Shown piece by piece: positions 12,240-23,499 of a stretch of 64,000 bases of DNA. Position 1 is the stretch's first letter, and the number at the start of each line of letters is the position of its first letter. The position numbers were made by a program, and so were the translations under genes. The notes beneath the pieces are model-generated. The model ran no database searches and was not told where the DNA came from. It saw only the letters and a program-made list of their open reading frames with translations. Source of the DNA: Delphinus delphis (taxonomy: Eukaryota > Chordata > Mammalia > Artiodactyla > Delphinidae); NCBI RefSeq assembly GCF_949987515.2, contig NC_082696.1:37304431-37368430 (forward strand), in the 5' to 3' direction.

Positions 12240-12375
12240 TCCCTGTTCATCGATACTGAAGAGACCTTCACAGGGCCTCGCCGCGAGGCTGTCCTCCCAG
12301 TAGCTGACAGGGAGCCACCTCCCCCACGCCCACCCACCCCCACCCCTGTGAGAGCGTCCTAAAGCAAAACACTCT
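12240..12375. other. Isolated GC-rich block with C-run (i-motif/G4) array
   Basis: A short GC-rich patch in AT-rich surroundings. It contains several CpG (cctcgccgcgagg is a perfect CpG-bearing palindrome) and five runs of three or more C between 12321 and 12346, separated by one to three bases. On the minus strand this satisfies the G-quadruplex pattern. It could be a small regulatory element or a GC-rich old repeat; no gene is attached to it here. Confidence 0.5.
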
Positions 12376-14250
12376 AATGCTCCATTAACTAACATTACTG
12401 AGTCATGACTCAAGACTGACCAACTGATACTAAGTACCGTATATAACGACTACCGTTTATGAAAGCCTCAGCATTACTGCATTTCAAAGGCATCCACTTT
12501 TCCCTCTTTGATTGTTTCAGTTGAAATCATTAAAAGTAATTTAAAAGAGAATCATACATTACTTTTTAAACAAAACTAGAAAGGGGGATTAATTTTTTTA
12601 AAAACTGTGTTTAAAATAAAACCACAAATAAGGACAAAACAATTACAATGAATGGTTTAGAAAAGTTACTGCAAATGTCCCTAGAGAACTGCACCAGGTC
12701 TAAAAAGTAATTTGCTTTAACATTTACTTTTTAAAAGCAATGTGCTCCCATGTGTATTTTTCATACCTTATTAAAAACAAATGGTCATGTTCTATTCTCA
12801 GTCAATAAACTGTAAAGCCTACAAAACCGGGTTAAACGAACACAAAATATTCCATGACAGAAGAAAGCCCGTTACGTCTTAAGCATGTTTTAAGCACGAC
12901 TAACACTGCATTTGAACAATACCAACCATCCAAAGAATAGTGAACACATCAAATTGATTTTCAGAAATGGTGAAACATTTGTACACATAACGTTATTTAA
13001 GCAAAAGCTCACATTTTATTGACTTTTTATATTTTCCATTAAAATATTTTGTCACTGTGCAGACAAAAATCCAAAGATCAATCATAGCTTCAGATATGAA
13101 TAACAATCTCCTCTTTTCACTGATTGAAAGTACCAGATTTTCTATCTAAATTCAAATTTTAAATTCTTTGCTGGCAAATCATCCTGTTGGCAACAGGCTA
13201 TTATCCTATCAAGACCTCAAAGAGGCCCTCAGTCAATGTGTGAAGAGGGCAGAGAACTCCTAGACATTTCCAAGACTTAGCAGGACTGCACCACCAAAAA
13301 ATTTAAGTGAATTAATTTAGAATAAACCCTTATCTTACCCACTGCCAAACTCAGTGTGTGTGACAGTGTCTAGCAAATATTAAGTACTCTGAAATGTCGA
13401 TGATTTCTCCTACCCCAGAAGAGACTACAAAGAGTCAGGAAAGCAGCAATTTTTTAAAGAATATATTTGAATGACTTTAAGATCAAATCCACTTCAATTC
13501 TGTAACATTTTCTGAATACTTACTATGTGCAAAGATTTAAAAGTTTATTTCCCATGACAGAGGCTATCCTGTGAGAAACCAGGTCATTTCATTAGCAAAA
13601 TTTGGGGATTTTTTGGAAGAATCAAGGAAAATTCAATAAATGTTGATCAGCCTCTAATATTTCTACCATTATAGTCATATTTACCATTGTGTCAGCTTCT
13701 AACCATATTCTACATAATTTCCCCCTGCATGCAGGGGAATAATATATATTGGAATTTCCATTCAAATACAGTTTCTTCAGAAATCACAAAAAAGATAATA
13801 GAAATAAAGACATTTGAATTAAATATTGTGTAGGATAAAATATGTATAGTATAACACAAACATAACAATATTACATAATATTTCTAGAGTTGTTGCAATT
13901 TAATTATCTATTAACTGGAATTATATAAACACTTTTCCATATATAATGCACACATACATGTCTCTAAGTCATTGAAAAGTTTGTTTAAATCTCAAAATAA
14001 CCACAACAAACCTATCAATATATGAAAAGAAGACTATGTTATGGATAATTCACTTTTCTGGCACCCTAAATAAGAATTTGTATTCTACTGTTCAGATCTC
14101 ACCATATCAGTGGGCATTACATGGATAATCTAAATTTCTACTGAAGAATGTGGGTTATTTGCTCATACAGCTTAATGCATCAACAACAAAAACAAATACT
14201 GTACTACTAGCTAAGTTATATTAGGTGCTTAATACAACTCAGGGGCTGGA
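12376..14250. other. AT-rich unique sequence
   Basis: No exon-like or RNA-like structure seen. A phrase at 13500-13560 (tgaatacttactatgtgcaa) is a probable L2/MIR-related scrap too short to place. Confidence 0.4.
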
Positions 14251-14261
14251 CTAAAAATCTT

Positions 14262-14455
14262 GAACCCACACAACTATGTTATGAATCAAGTGTTATTAAT
14301 ATTCAGATTTTACAGACCAAGAAATTGAGTCTGACATGCTCAAAAAGCTACCCAAGATCACACAGCAAGCAGCCTAGTAATAGAGCGAGAATTTGAATCA
14401 AGTCTATTGCACTCTAAAGCTTGAGCTTCTGTTTTCCATGTTGTACTTGCCACAT
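14262..14455 (-). mobile_element. MIR SINE
   Basis: Antisense MIR core: attttacagaccaagaaatt, then cccaagatcacacagcaagc, then gagcgagaatttgaatcaag, then an end around gcacactctaaagc-like text. Matches MIR, an ancient tRNA-derived SINE of mammals. Confidence 0.8.
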
Positions 14456-14857
14456 TTAACACCCATCAAGACGAAATCTTTATGAACATTTTTCTGGTGT
14501 TTTAACCATATATTAAGTAAATTACCCCAAAACAAGCATCCAAGGCAAGTCTAATGCTCATTGGCCAATGAGTCATCCTATAGAAAACAATGTATGGAAT
14601 TCGAATGCACGTAACACAATTGTAATATTTTATTACTTATAACTGAAACTGGGCAACTAACATGCAAATTATTTGTACTGTGTTATGTTGCTTACCCTAT
14701 TGTTCTGGTAAGAAATAAATATTTATTGACTTTATTGAAGTCAAAACAAAAAGAGGGTTTCTTTTACTTAGTGTAAAACAAGTAGTCCTTTACCACTGTC
14801 TTCCAAAAAAAAAGAAAAATGGTAAATTATGCAATTAGGAAAAATCGATGTTTTTTA

Positions 14858-15035
14858 ATTCATTTACTCATTCATTCTTAAAATATCTGTTGCACATAGT
14901 TATGTATCAAGCACTGTACAGGTAGGAAAAAGAAAATTTAAATAAAATGGAGCCCCTGCCTAGGAAGTACTTTTAAGGAAATAAATAAAGTAAAAATATA
15001 AAAGTTATGTGGCAATACAGAGAAGGATCTAATTA
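14858..15035 (-). mobile_element. L2 3' end fragment
   Basis: tttactcattcattcttaaa, then gtatcaagcactgtacaggt, then ggagcccctgcctaggaagt follow the antisense L2 tail order. A similar scrap lies near 15248-15300 (attcatttaatcaaagaaca). Confidence 0.6.
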
Positions 15036-15039
15036 ACCA

Positions 15040-16890
15040 CATCTAGTGTAACTGAGTGAAATAGTTTAGAAACATATACTTTATTTATTCCCCCAAATAG
15101 TTAGCAGTTTCCAAGGAACAAACACAGCGTAGGATCCTTAAACAAAGTTTAAGTCTCTTTAAAATTAATACGAGATTAAGAATTCCTTAACAGATTCCCT
15201 TTAACAGATTTATAACAAAGTTCCTTATTATTTTAAAGTAATATTTGCTTATTCATTTAATCAAAGAACATTCTGGGAGCACTGGTGTGAGCTAGGTTAT
15301 GTGTATAATATGTTTCATTTAATTGGAAATGTGTTCCTTGACCACATATATTTGACCAATCCATGAGTAATAGTCTCAAATTCACAATTTTTCTTAACTG
15401 TGAGAAAAGACGTTAGATGTTAATTCCATCTTATTACTACCTTATTAATGGTAATAAAGGAAATATTACCATTATATCGTAGAGATCCAATCCTACCATT
15501 TTTGAGGGCAGAAGCTAGTCGTGCCATTTGACTGTAGTCACTGAGCTAATGCTATTTTTATGGATTATTTACCATCATTTAGACATAGCTCCTTTAAGAC
15601 TGTCTGTAAGAGGATATGTTAGAAAAAGAACTAAAAAGGCACAAAAGTTAGAAAAATATGAATCGTGAGAAAAAGTAGCAACATGACTCTCAGGAGAAAA
15701 ATGTGGGGGATATGAATCCATAGAAACAAAATTTTTCTGATATTGTGATGATTCAGTTTCAGGAAAGAAAAGAATGACAATAAAGAAACTAAAAATAAAA
15801 GCTATAATAGCATTTAAAAATTTTTAGGTCTATTGGAAGCCTACAATACAACGATACTACACATGGGCAGAGTTTATTATATTCAACAACAATCTCTTAA
15901 ATTTGGCATTCTCGAAACTTGGTGTATTCGAAACTGGAAAACTCTCTGGTTTATAAAAAGCTGTGTTTCCTCAGTAAAAAACTACTTTCAAGTTTGTTTC
16001 ATACTCTAGATCTTTATTTTATATATTTTGTTCTTTACACCATTGAGATCAAAGTTCACTGTACTAAAAAATGAAACAAATATACAATGAAACTAACAGC
16101 ACAGCATATGGTTAACCCTTTGGGCATGGGCTTGCGCTTAAGGATGTGTGAGCAGTAGACAGAAAACGACACTTAAAAAAAAGACACTTAATTGCTACAT
16201 TTTAAACTCAGAGACAGGAGTGCCAGAGGTGCTCAGACACACTTCCAAACGAACTGTTAGTTATTGTAGTTGGGAAAAAATTTTAGGTTCACACTTGGGT
16301 GCGCGCGCGTGTGTGTGTTTCCAGAAGGGTTTCTAGACTATCACCATTTAGGACCATTTACCCCAGGAAAATCAGAGTTCGGGGAGCAATGCATATTTTG
16401 TTCCAGAGCAAACATTTGTTTTCTTCGTAGAACACTTTTACATGCATACTCAAGTATCTAATAGATAACATTAAGTCTGTTCTTTAAAAAAAAGTATGGG
16501 ACGTTAAAAGCACTTTTTTGTTAATCATAGCAGTTATGTATAATTACATAAACAAATATGTAGAGCAAATTTAGATATATTCATATATCAAGAAGGGCTA
16601 TTTTCAGAAGAAACTGTCAAAGACTTCAGCCCTAATATATCTTCCTAATAGCTTTCCCTCTTTACTTTCTTATTGTGAGATCCATGCCCTTGAGTTAAGA
16701 TATGTCACAAAGAAACCTCTTTAAATGTAAATACCTTTAAAAGAAACACAAGTTAACCCAGTAGCCACTCAATATGAATAAGGTCAGCTCAGTTTATAGG
16801 TTTTATACACAGACTCTAAGATTGAGAGGAACTGTCTATTTTGATGATTGAGTTAAAGGATAAGGATGAATTAGCAAAAAAAAAAAAAAT
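15040..16890. other. Unique AT-rich sequence
   Basis: Apart from the small L2-like scrap near 15250 and the GC/GT tract at 16299 nothing is recognised. Frames of about 60 codons at 16148-16461 overlap each other in two frames and look random. Confidence 0.4.
16299..16318. repeat. Alternating GC/GT tract (Z-DNA-prone)
   Basis: gtgcgcgcgcgtgtgtgtgt: 20 bases of strict alternating purine-pyrimidine with four consecutive CpG-containing steps, the type of sequence able to adopt Z-DNA under supercoiling. Confidence 0.8.
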
Positions 16891-16900
16891 ATATATCAAA

Positions 16901-16954
16901 CACTAATAAGAACCTGCTGTATAAAAAAATAAATAAAATAAAATTCAAAAAAAA
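16901..16954 (+). mobile_element. Very short L1 3' terminus
   Basis: cactaataagaacctgctgt followed by ataaaaaaataaataaaata and further A matches the last ~50 bases of the L1 subfamily whose 3' end also appears in reverse at 34427-34520. It is an extremely 5'-truncated insertion. Preceding poly-A/TA sequence at 16877-16896 may be another tail. Confidence 0.65.
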
Positions 16955-17244
16955 TTATTAATTGCCAATTTCTGTCTAGAATAGCTAGGTCTTCCCAAAC
17001 TCTTACCACTGGTTGTTATCACTTAAAATTATTTTTCTATTTCTTTCTTAATTAAAGCAAGCACCCTTTCTTTCTTGACTTCCTATCAGACGAAGGACTG
17101 TTTATATCCTATATATCCCATATATCTCCTGTATTTTTAGTTATACATCTCAACAAGATAGTAGCAAATCCAACCCATACCTTAGGTGAAAGAGCAAACT
17201 CTAAAAAGTAATTTGTGTCAATGGCTTTAAACTGACAGTATTTG

Positions 17245-17312
17245 TTTCTGTATCACTAGAAACTGGCACAAGGCCTGGTATACAGTAGGCATTCAGTAAG
17301 TGTTGAATTTAG
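17245..17312 (+). mobile_element. L2/MIR tail fragment
   Basis: ggcacaaggcctggtataca followed by gtaggcattcagtaagtgtt is the conserved 3' tail shared by L2 and MIR. Too short to tell them apart. Confidence 0.55.
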
Positions 17313-18726
17313 TTTTTACCTGCATTCTTATTATTAAATATGGGTTCTGCTTTAAATGAAAAAAAAAAAGGATGCCTTTTGGAGAGATAAACAGGAAGTG
17401 AGTGGATGTATACCAACAGAGTAAGTATTCTGAAATGCATGAGTAAGACAACAGAGTAAGGATGAGACAGAACTGTCAAAGCATTACATAAGAATATTTA
17501 AGACTTTGCCAATGAGAGGCCAATTAAGGGACCTTGTTTCTTAGCACCCAGGACAGTGCAGAATATCCAGGGTATCCTATAATTGTTGTCCAACGTTTAA
17601 AAAAATGACTACTACAGTTTTGAAAATTCCTATAAAAGCAAAACACCATATCAGGATAAACTGTGACCTTTTTCATGATATTGTCCATATCCTATTTATC
17701 TTAACAACTAACTTCAATTAATATGGTTTTCCGGTCTATAGTCTATTCTCAGTATATCCTTTGGAAAATTTTCAAATAAGCTAATACAATGCAGTGTATA
17801 ATTGTAAAATGGTTGACTAGGATGTTTCTTTTTGTTTTTGCTGCCTATAATGAATCAATGTCATAATAATAATAAAATTTGGCATATAGTCATTTTTTCC
17901 TTTTTGGTTTTTTTTTTTTTTTAGGTATAGAGGATAGGCACTTGATAGGCTTAACATAAGTAAAGGTAATGATATTAAAAATCCCTTTTATAATATTTCC
18001 TATAGCGATTTAGCAAGCAGTCTGTATTATTATAGTGTTATGCTAAGGAATTCTACTCTCTGAAGATTAAGGAACATTCCACATTAGCTGCAATTGGTAA
18101 GCCCTGGATATAACCTGGATCTAAATTTCATGATTTCCAGATCATCCTTGTCCAAGAGATATTTCACTTTTATCAATATAACTGAAATATGCTGTCAATC
18201 TAATCATGAACAATTTCAAGATCACATTAGACATCCAGTCTGATATTAGAATATACTTCCTGATTAATAACTGTACTCTGACAGTTTCATCACATACCAT
18301 ATTAGTATAGTTATCCCATTTCTTATTTTATCACTTAGCCCAAATGAAGGGAAAATAAAAGATAAGAATCAGGTCTGCTTTTAGCAACATTTATGTGTAA
18401 CTAACATTGACCACTATTATACACTTTTAATATTATGCACACTTAATGGGCTAATCTAAAGAATCAATAATCTCTTTGGACCTATGGGTCTCAAATGGAA
18501 ATACTGTGTTTTGTTTTTTCACCTTTCTCTAGTCAGTTGTGCCTTTAAAGTGAATCATTAAAAGTGTCCGTCTGATTTAAACCTAAGAGATCTGCCATAT
18601 TCCTGGTCCCCATATATAAATGGTGTATTTCTAGATGTTATGCTGCCATTGGCCTATTTGTTGCACTGTGTGCCAACACCACTCTGCTTCAGCTACAGAG
18701 GAGTAAGAGACGAGAAAGAGATTAAG
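17313..18726. other. Unique sequence, nothing recognised
   Basis: No exon or repeat seen beyond a T run at 17910-17923. Confidence 0.4.
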
Positions 18727-18738
18727 GAGGGGATTTTG

Positions 18739-19112
18739 GTTTGTTTTTTTAATTTTTTAATAAATTTATTTATTTATTATTTATTTTTGGCTGTGTTGGG
18801 TTTTCGTTGCTGCACGTGGGTTTTCTCTAGTTGCGGTGAGCGGGGGCTACTCTTCCTTGCAGTGTGCGGGCTTCTCACTACTGTGGCTTCTCTTGTGGCG
18901 GAGCACAGGATCTAAGTGCGCATGCTTCAGTAGTTGTGGCACGTGGGCTCAGTAGTTGTGGCTTACCGGCTCTAGAGCGAAGGCTCAGTAGCTGTGGTGC
19001 ACAGGCTTAGTTGCTCCGCATCATGTGGGATTTTCCTGGACCAGGGCTCAAACCCGTGTCCCCTGCATTGGCAGGAGGATTCTTAACCACTGCACCACCA
19101 GGAAAGCCCAAC
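18739..19112 (-). mobile_element. Older long CHR-type SINE (minus strand)
   Basis: About 370 bp, with a T/TTTA-rich tract at the left (A-rich tail) and the reverse complement of the tRNA-like head at the right (aacccgtgtcccctgcattg, accaccaggaaagccc). The middle contains cagtagttgtggc-type repeats absent from the short CHR copies, indicating the longer older subfamily. Flanked by a perfect 12-bp duplication gaggggattttg (18727-18738 and 19113-19124). Frames of 80-90 codons crossing it are not genes. Confidence 0.9.
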
Positions 19113-19689
19113 GAGGGGATTTTGTATGTATCTATAAACTCATTTTTCTTAACAATAAAGCTACCTGAAGCAACTAAATTTAAATATCACTACAGATATC
19201 TGAGTGGTGAGTTTGTGATAATGTTATATTGTTATTTGGACTATTCAGTGTTTTAAAATATTTAATATTGAAAAATTTAAATATCCAATTTGGACTGAGT
19301 TAGACTGTATTAGGTTAAAGCTTAAAAAAATTGTGACAGTTTGACCACCATTTTTGGCATACATCAGAGATTTTTTGTTAAATTTTAACAATTCTCAAAG
19401 ATAAATATTAACAAAGTTTTTAAAATTTTAAAATTATTAGATATCTTTATTTTAAATCTACTTTTTACATGTTTAGTTTTAATTTATGGTTGCCAGTGAA
19501 TGTGATTATATAGTTTCTGTTTTGCAGAAACTTTCCAGGTTTTCTTATATTCCACTAACAGATATGTCTTTGCATTTTTTCCATTGACAATTCTTTTAAA
19601 AAAAGAATAATTGTTAAAGTACAAAGTTTAACATATATTTATATAATCGACCTTATTAACTATATAATTAAAATTATTTAAGAATTTAT

Positions 19690-20120
19690 TTTGTCTTCTG
19701 GTCAACTTGATCTTTCAAAGACTGAGTATGGAGCATTTAACTCCCCCTACCATTATGCTTCTGAGAATTTCTACCCCATTTTTAAATATATATATATTAC
19801 AATACTGTATCATAAAATGTATAAGAATTCTTAACAGTTCTCCAATGTAGTTGGTTCCTTGGTCAATACAAAATTCTCCTCTTTGTTACATTTAATGCTA
19901 TTCTTGAATCCTATGTTACCTGATACTAATATATCCAATTTTCATTTCGTGTTTGTTATTATCTGCTATACATATATCATCACTTATACATAACATTTGT
20001 CATTTTAATAAGTGTCTTGTAAATAGCATAAATACTATATATATTTTTGACCCAATCTGTAAGTCTTTGACTTTTAACAAAAAATGTAATGTATAACCAG
20101 ATGTTTGTTCACCTTACCTT
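19690..20120 (-). mobile_element. Old L1 ORF2 fragment (endonuclease region)
   Basis: tacctgatactaatatatcc, taagtgtcttgtaaatagca and tgacccaatctgtaagtctt fit the antisense of the L1 ORF2 endonuclease region, in the expected order. Highly diverged L1M-type copy with no open frame. Confidence 0.6.
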
Positions 20121-20159
20121 GTTTTCTATTTTTATGTTTTTCCTTTATGTTTCTTAACA

Positions 20160-20252
20160 ATATCCATATTATTGGGCCATTGTGAAGATTAAATAAGCTG
20201 ATATTTACAATTCCTGGCAAACAGGATTCACTTAATAAATAGTACTAATGTA
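20160..20252 (+). mobile_element. MIR 3' fragment
   Basis: ttgtgaagattaaataagct, then cctggcaaacaggattcact, then taataaatagta follow the MIR 3' half in sense order. Weak. Confidence 0.45.
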
Positions 20253-20254
20253 TC

Positions 20255-22000
20255 TGTTTGCCTTTTATGTCCTTTCCTACCTATTCTATGCTTTGGTCTC
20301 TGATAGCCTTAGAAGGTATAACTGATGTTATAAATTCTACAGAAGGTAACTTTTAGTTTTAAATGATATATGTGTTTTCAGGTGAGGGCAAATTATCAAT
20401 ATGGAAAAACTGAGGCTAGATAGAACTTCAATAGTATTCAATTACGTGTGTGATTTATTCCCTTTGCTATCAAAATCATTTCTCCACCATAACATAAATT
20501 AATATAAAGCTATTTTTATTTACCTGCCTTTTTTCCTGATTTTTCCTACACTAAGTTTCAATGATTTATTACAGTAATCTTTTACAAGATGCCGAGTGTC
20601 TCTTACTTTAGAACTTGTGTTTTAGTCTTCTGCCCTCATTTGTCTTGAGACAAATATAGACAATGTGTAAATCGGCAACTGATTGCTCCTTAATCAGACA
20701 CAGGATTGTTGAATTCTGTAGTTTAGGTGCAATAAGAGCAGCAGAATACTGATGCCAGGCCAAAAAGTTAAATACATGGTTTGCACCGGACTTACTTTTG
20801 TATTGGAGCTGAGACTGTCATAGTATACATAACACAAAATGGTACTGATCTCCTGTTGAATGCTTGCTTATGAGTTTATGATTCACTCAGAAGTGAGCCC
20901 ATCCTTCTGCAACATCATTTAGTGCTTTTACAAATCTATTAAATGATCTTATTACTATTTTTTTAAGTGGGCTCAATGTGTTACTTTTTGGGTATCTCAT
21001 TTTTCATGGTACTCAGACCTACGAGACTGGCGCTTCAATAAAGAAAGAAAAGAGTGTATAATGTTGTGAGTGGTTATAATTTGCCCAGATTTCATACTGT
21101 ATCCTCTAATTCTCACTATGGCCTTTTCAGAAAATGCTTGCCCCACTGCTGTTAGCAGGAATAACTTGGATATTCTCTGTAATAGGAAATTTCCAGATGT
21201 AACCTTGGAACCAATCCACATCACCCTTATATTTTAATGTCCTTTCTATTTGTGCAAATTTATTTAGATTTACCTATCAGGGTTGAGACGGGCAGAATTT
21301 GCCTTAAAATTCTGTGAAGAAAAAATAGGAAAATTAGAATATTTTACTAATTAATATTTTGAATGTCACCTGAGAGCCCCCAGAGAGCACAGCTACAGGG
21401 GGGTACACTTTGGAACTTTCGATGACCTCTTTGATACTCCCATGAAATTGCATAAAAACAGTTTTAACATGGCACTCTCAATGACAACAGCCTTTTATGG
21501 CAATGCGTGGTTCTTCCCTCTTCAGCTATTCTCTGTGCTGAAATCAGACACTGGATGCCACTGATAAGCTCATGGGTAGAAGGGCCAGAATAAGGAATAA
21601 TGGTCCAGCACCATGTGATCCCTCAACAAATCAAATTAGCAATCTATACAATTCTAAGTATTCATATTCTACAGGGCATGCATTTTAATATCTCTCAAGA
21701 TACCAGACAAGTGGAGTTGGAAGGGAAATTTTAAATCAAACCTGAAATTCTACTTTCTTATTCTGCTTTTAACATTTGAACAGACATGACACACTACATG
21801 ACAGAGCTTACTTAAAACTCCGACGAATATGTCACACGCCCATAACGCTGTTTTAGATATTAAGTTCGTTCGGCTTTTCCATATCATTTTATGGAAAAAC
21901 CTGAGCAAAATTTTTGGCCAAAACAACACAAAGACACATTATCCCTTCATATCTCTTGTAGATGCCCAAATCACTACCATCAGTTATTTTTTTATTTATA
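20255..22000. other. Unique sequence, no gene recognised
   Basis: No repeat boundary or exon was identified. The minus-strand 75-codon frame at 20997-21224 lacks splice sites and recognisable domains. Confidence 0.4.
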
Positions 22001-22009
22001 CATTTATTT

Positions 22010-22660
22010 TTTAATAGATCTCTATTGGAGTATAATTGCTTCACAATACTGTGTTAGTTTCTGTTGTACAACAAAGAGAATCAGCCATATGTATACACAT
22101 GTCCCCACAACCCTTCCCTCTTGAGCCTCCCTCCCACCCTCCATACCCCACCCCTCTAGGTCATCGCAAAGCACCGAGATCTCCCTGTGCTATGCTGCTA
22201 CTTCCCACTAGCTAGCTATTTTACATTCGGTAGTGAATATAGGTCGATGCTACTCTCATTTCACTCCAGCTTCACCCTCCCCCACCCCAGGTCCTCAAGT
22301 CCATTCTCTATGTCTACGTCTTCATTCCTGCCCTGCCACTAGGTTCATCAGTACCATTTTTTTTTTTTAGATCCCATATATATGCGTTAGCACATGGTAT
22401 TTGTTTTTCTCTTTCTGACTTACTTCACTTTCTGTGACAGACTCTAGGTCCATGCACCTCACTACAAATAACTCAATTTCGTTTCTTTTTATGGCTGAGT
22501 AATATTCCATTGTATATATGTGCCAAGTCTTCTTTATCCATTCATTTGTTGATGGACATTTAGGTTGCTTCCATGTCCTGGCTATTGTAAATAGTGCTGC
22601 AATGAACATTGCGGTACATGTCTCTTTTTGAATTGTGGTTTTCTCAGTGTGTATGCCCAG
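22010..22660 (-). mobile_element. 5'-truncated L1 (minus strand)
   Basis: On the minus strand the copy runs from the end of ORF2 to the 3' UTR. The still-open frame at 22367-22660 reads the ORF2p C terminus with the typical MEYYSAIKRNEI motif. The 3' UTR holds a pyrimidine-rich (G-rich on the sense strand) tract near 22260-22290 and ends with T-rich sequence at 22010. A 9-bp target duplication catttattt flanks it (22001-22009 and 22661-22669). The short flank and preserved frame suggest a moderately young cetartiodactyl L1. Confidence 0.9.
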
Positions 22661-22804
22661 CATTTATTTCCTTCCATGTCTTCAGCTAAGAAAATCTACA
22701 AAAAGCCTCAAGAATACTATATGTAACTATCTCACAAGTTTCTCCTGAAGCTCTTGTGATCCTTGCTAGGTCTGGAAATCTTTTTCCTTCATTAAAGAGG
22801 AGCT

Positions 22805-23030
22805 ATTATCATTTGTTGAGCACCTACTGCACGCAAGAAGGCACTGTCAGGCATTGTAGAAATAAGGTGTTCAGCTCTTCCAACAAGTTTGCAAGGCACC
22901 ATATTTGGCACTGTTCTTTGGAATGACACAACTGAGGTGCAGAGGTCTTCAATAATTTAAGTTTTCACAGCCAATAAATGATGGAACCAGAATTCCAGTG
23001 CAGGCCTGTCCAATTACAAAGTCTGGACAC
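22805..23030 (-). mobile_element. MIR SINE
   Basis: Antisense MIR order: tgttgagcacctactgcacg, gaatgacacaactgaggtgc, gttttcacagccaataaatg, ccagaattccagtgcaggcc. Confidence 0.75.
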
Positions 23031-23098
23031 CTTCCCCTCAGGATAAGACCTTTTACCCAAACTGTCTTAAATCCAATTCTCTCAAGGATTTGCACTAT

Positions 23099-23284
23099 GT
23101 GGGGGGAAGGGATAAATCAGGAGCTTGGGATGAACACACGCACACTACCAAATATAAGATAGATGACTGACGGGGACCTACTGTATAGCACAGAGAACTC
23201 TGACCAATATTCTGTGATAGCCTATATGAGAAAGGAATCTAAGAAAGAAAGAATATATGTATACGTATAACTGGAAAAAAAAGA
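23099..23284 (+). mobile_element. L1 3' UTR fragment
   Basis: A G-rich start (gtggggggaaggg), then tactgtatagcacagagaac, then ttctgtgatagcctatatga, and A-rich end at about 23284. Same 3' UTR type as at 33020-33271, but it ends before the usual tcaactatacttc terminus. Confidence 0.8.
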
Positions 23285-23317
23285 AGAATGACAGTTTAAC
23301 AGGTTAATGGATGCATG

Positions 23318-23480
23318 TTCCTTTATTCACTCATTAAATAAGTTTTTGTATACTTAATGGTCTTTGTCAGGTCCAGTGCATGCAAAAGAGAATCGGACCT
23401 GGTCCCTGCCCTCTAAGGACTGTAAGCCAATTGCTGTGGGAACACAGAGGAGAAACTAAGGTGGTCTTGGGAAGAAGAAA
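23318..23480 (-). mobile_element. L2 3' end fragment
   Basis: tattcactcattaaataagt, then ctggtccctgccctctaagg followed by actgtaagc, matches an antisense L2 tail. Confidence 0.55.
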
Positions 23481-23499
23481 GCTTAACAGAAGAACTGGT

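Noticed and set aside
22367..22663. 98-codon frame with a clear protein motif
   Set aside because: It is the C terminus of L1 ORF2p in a 5'-truncated element, not a host gene.
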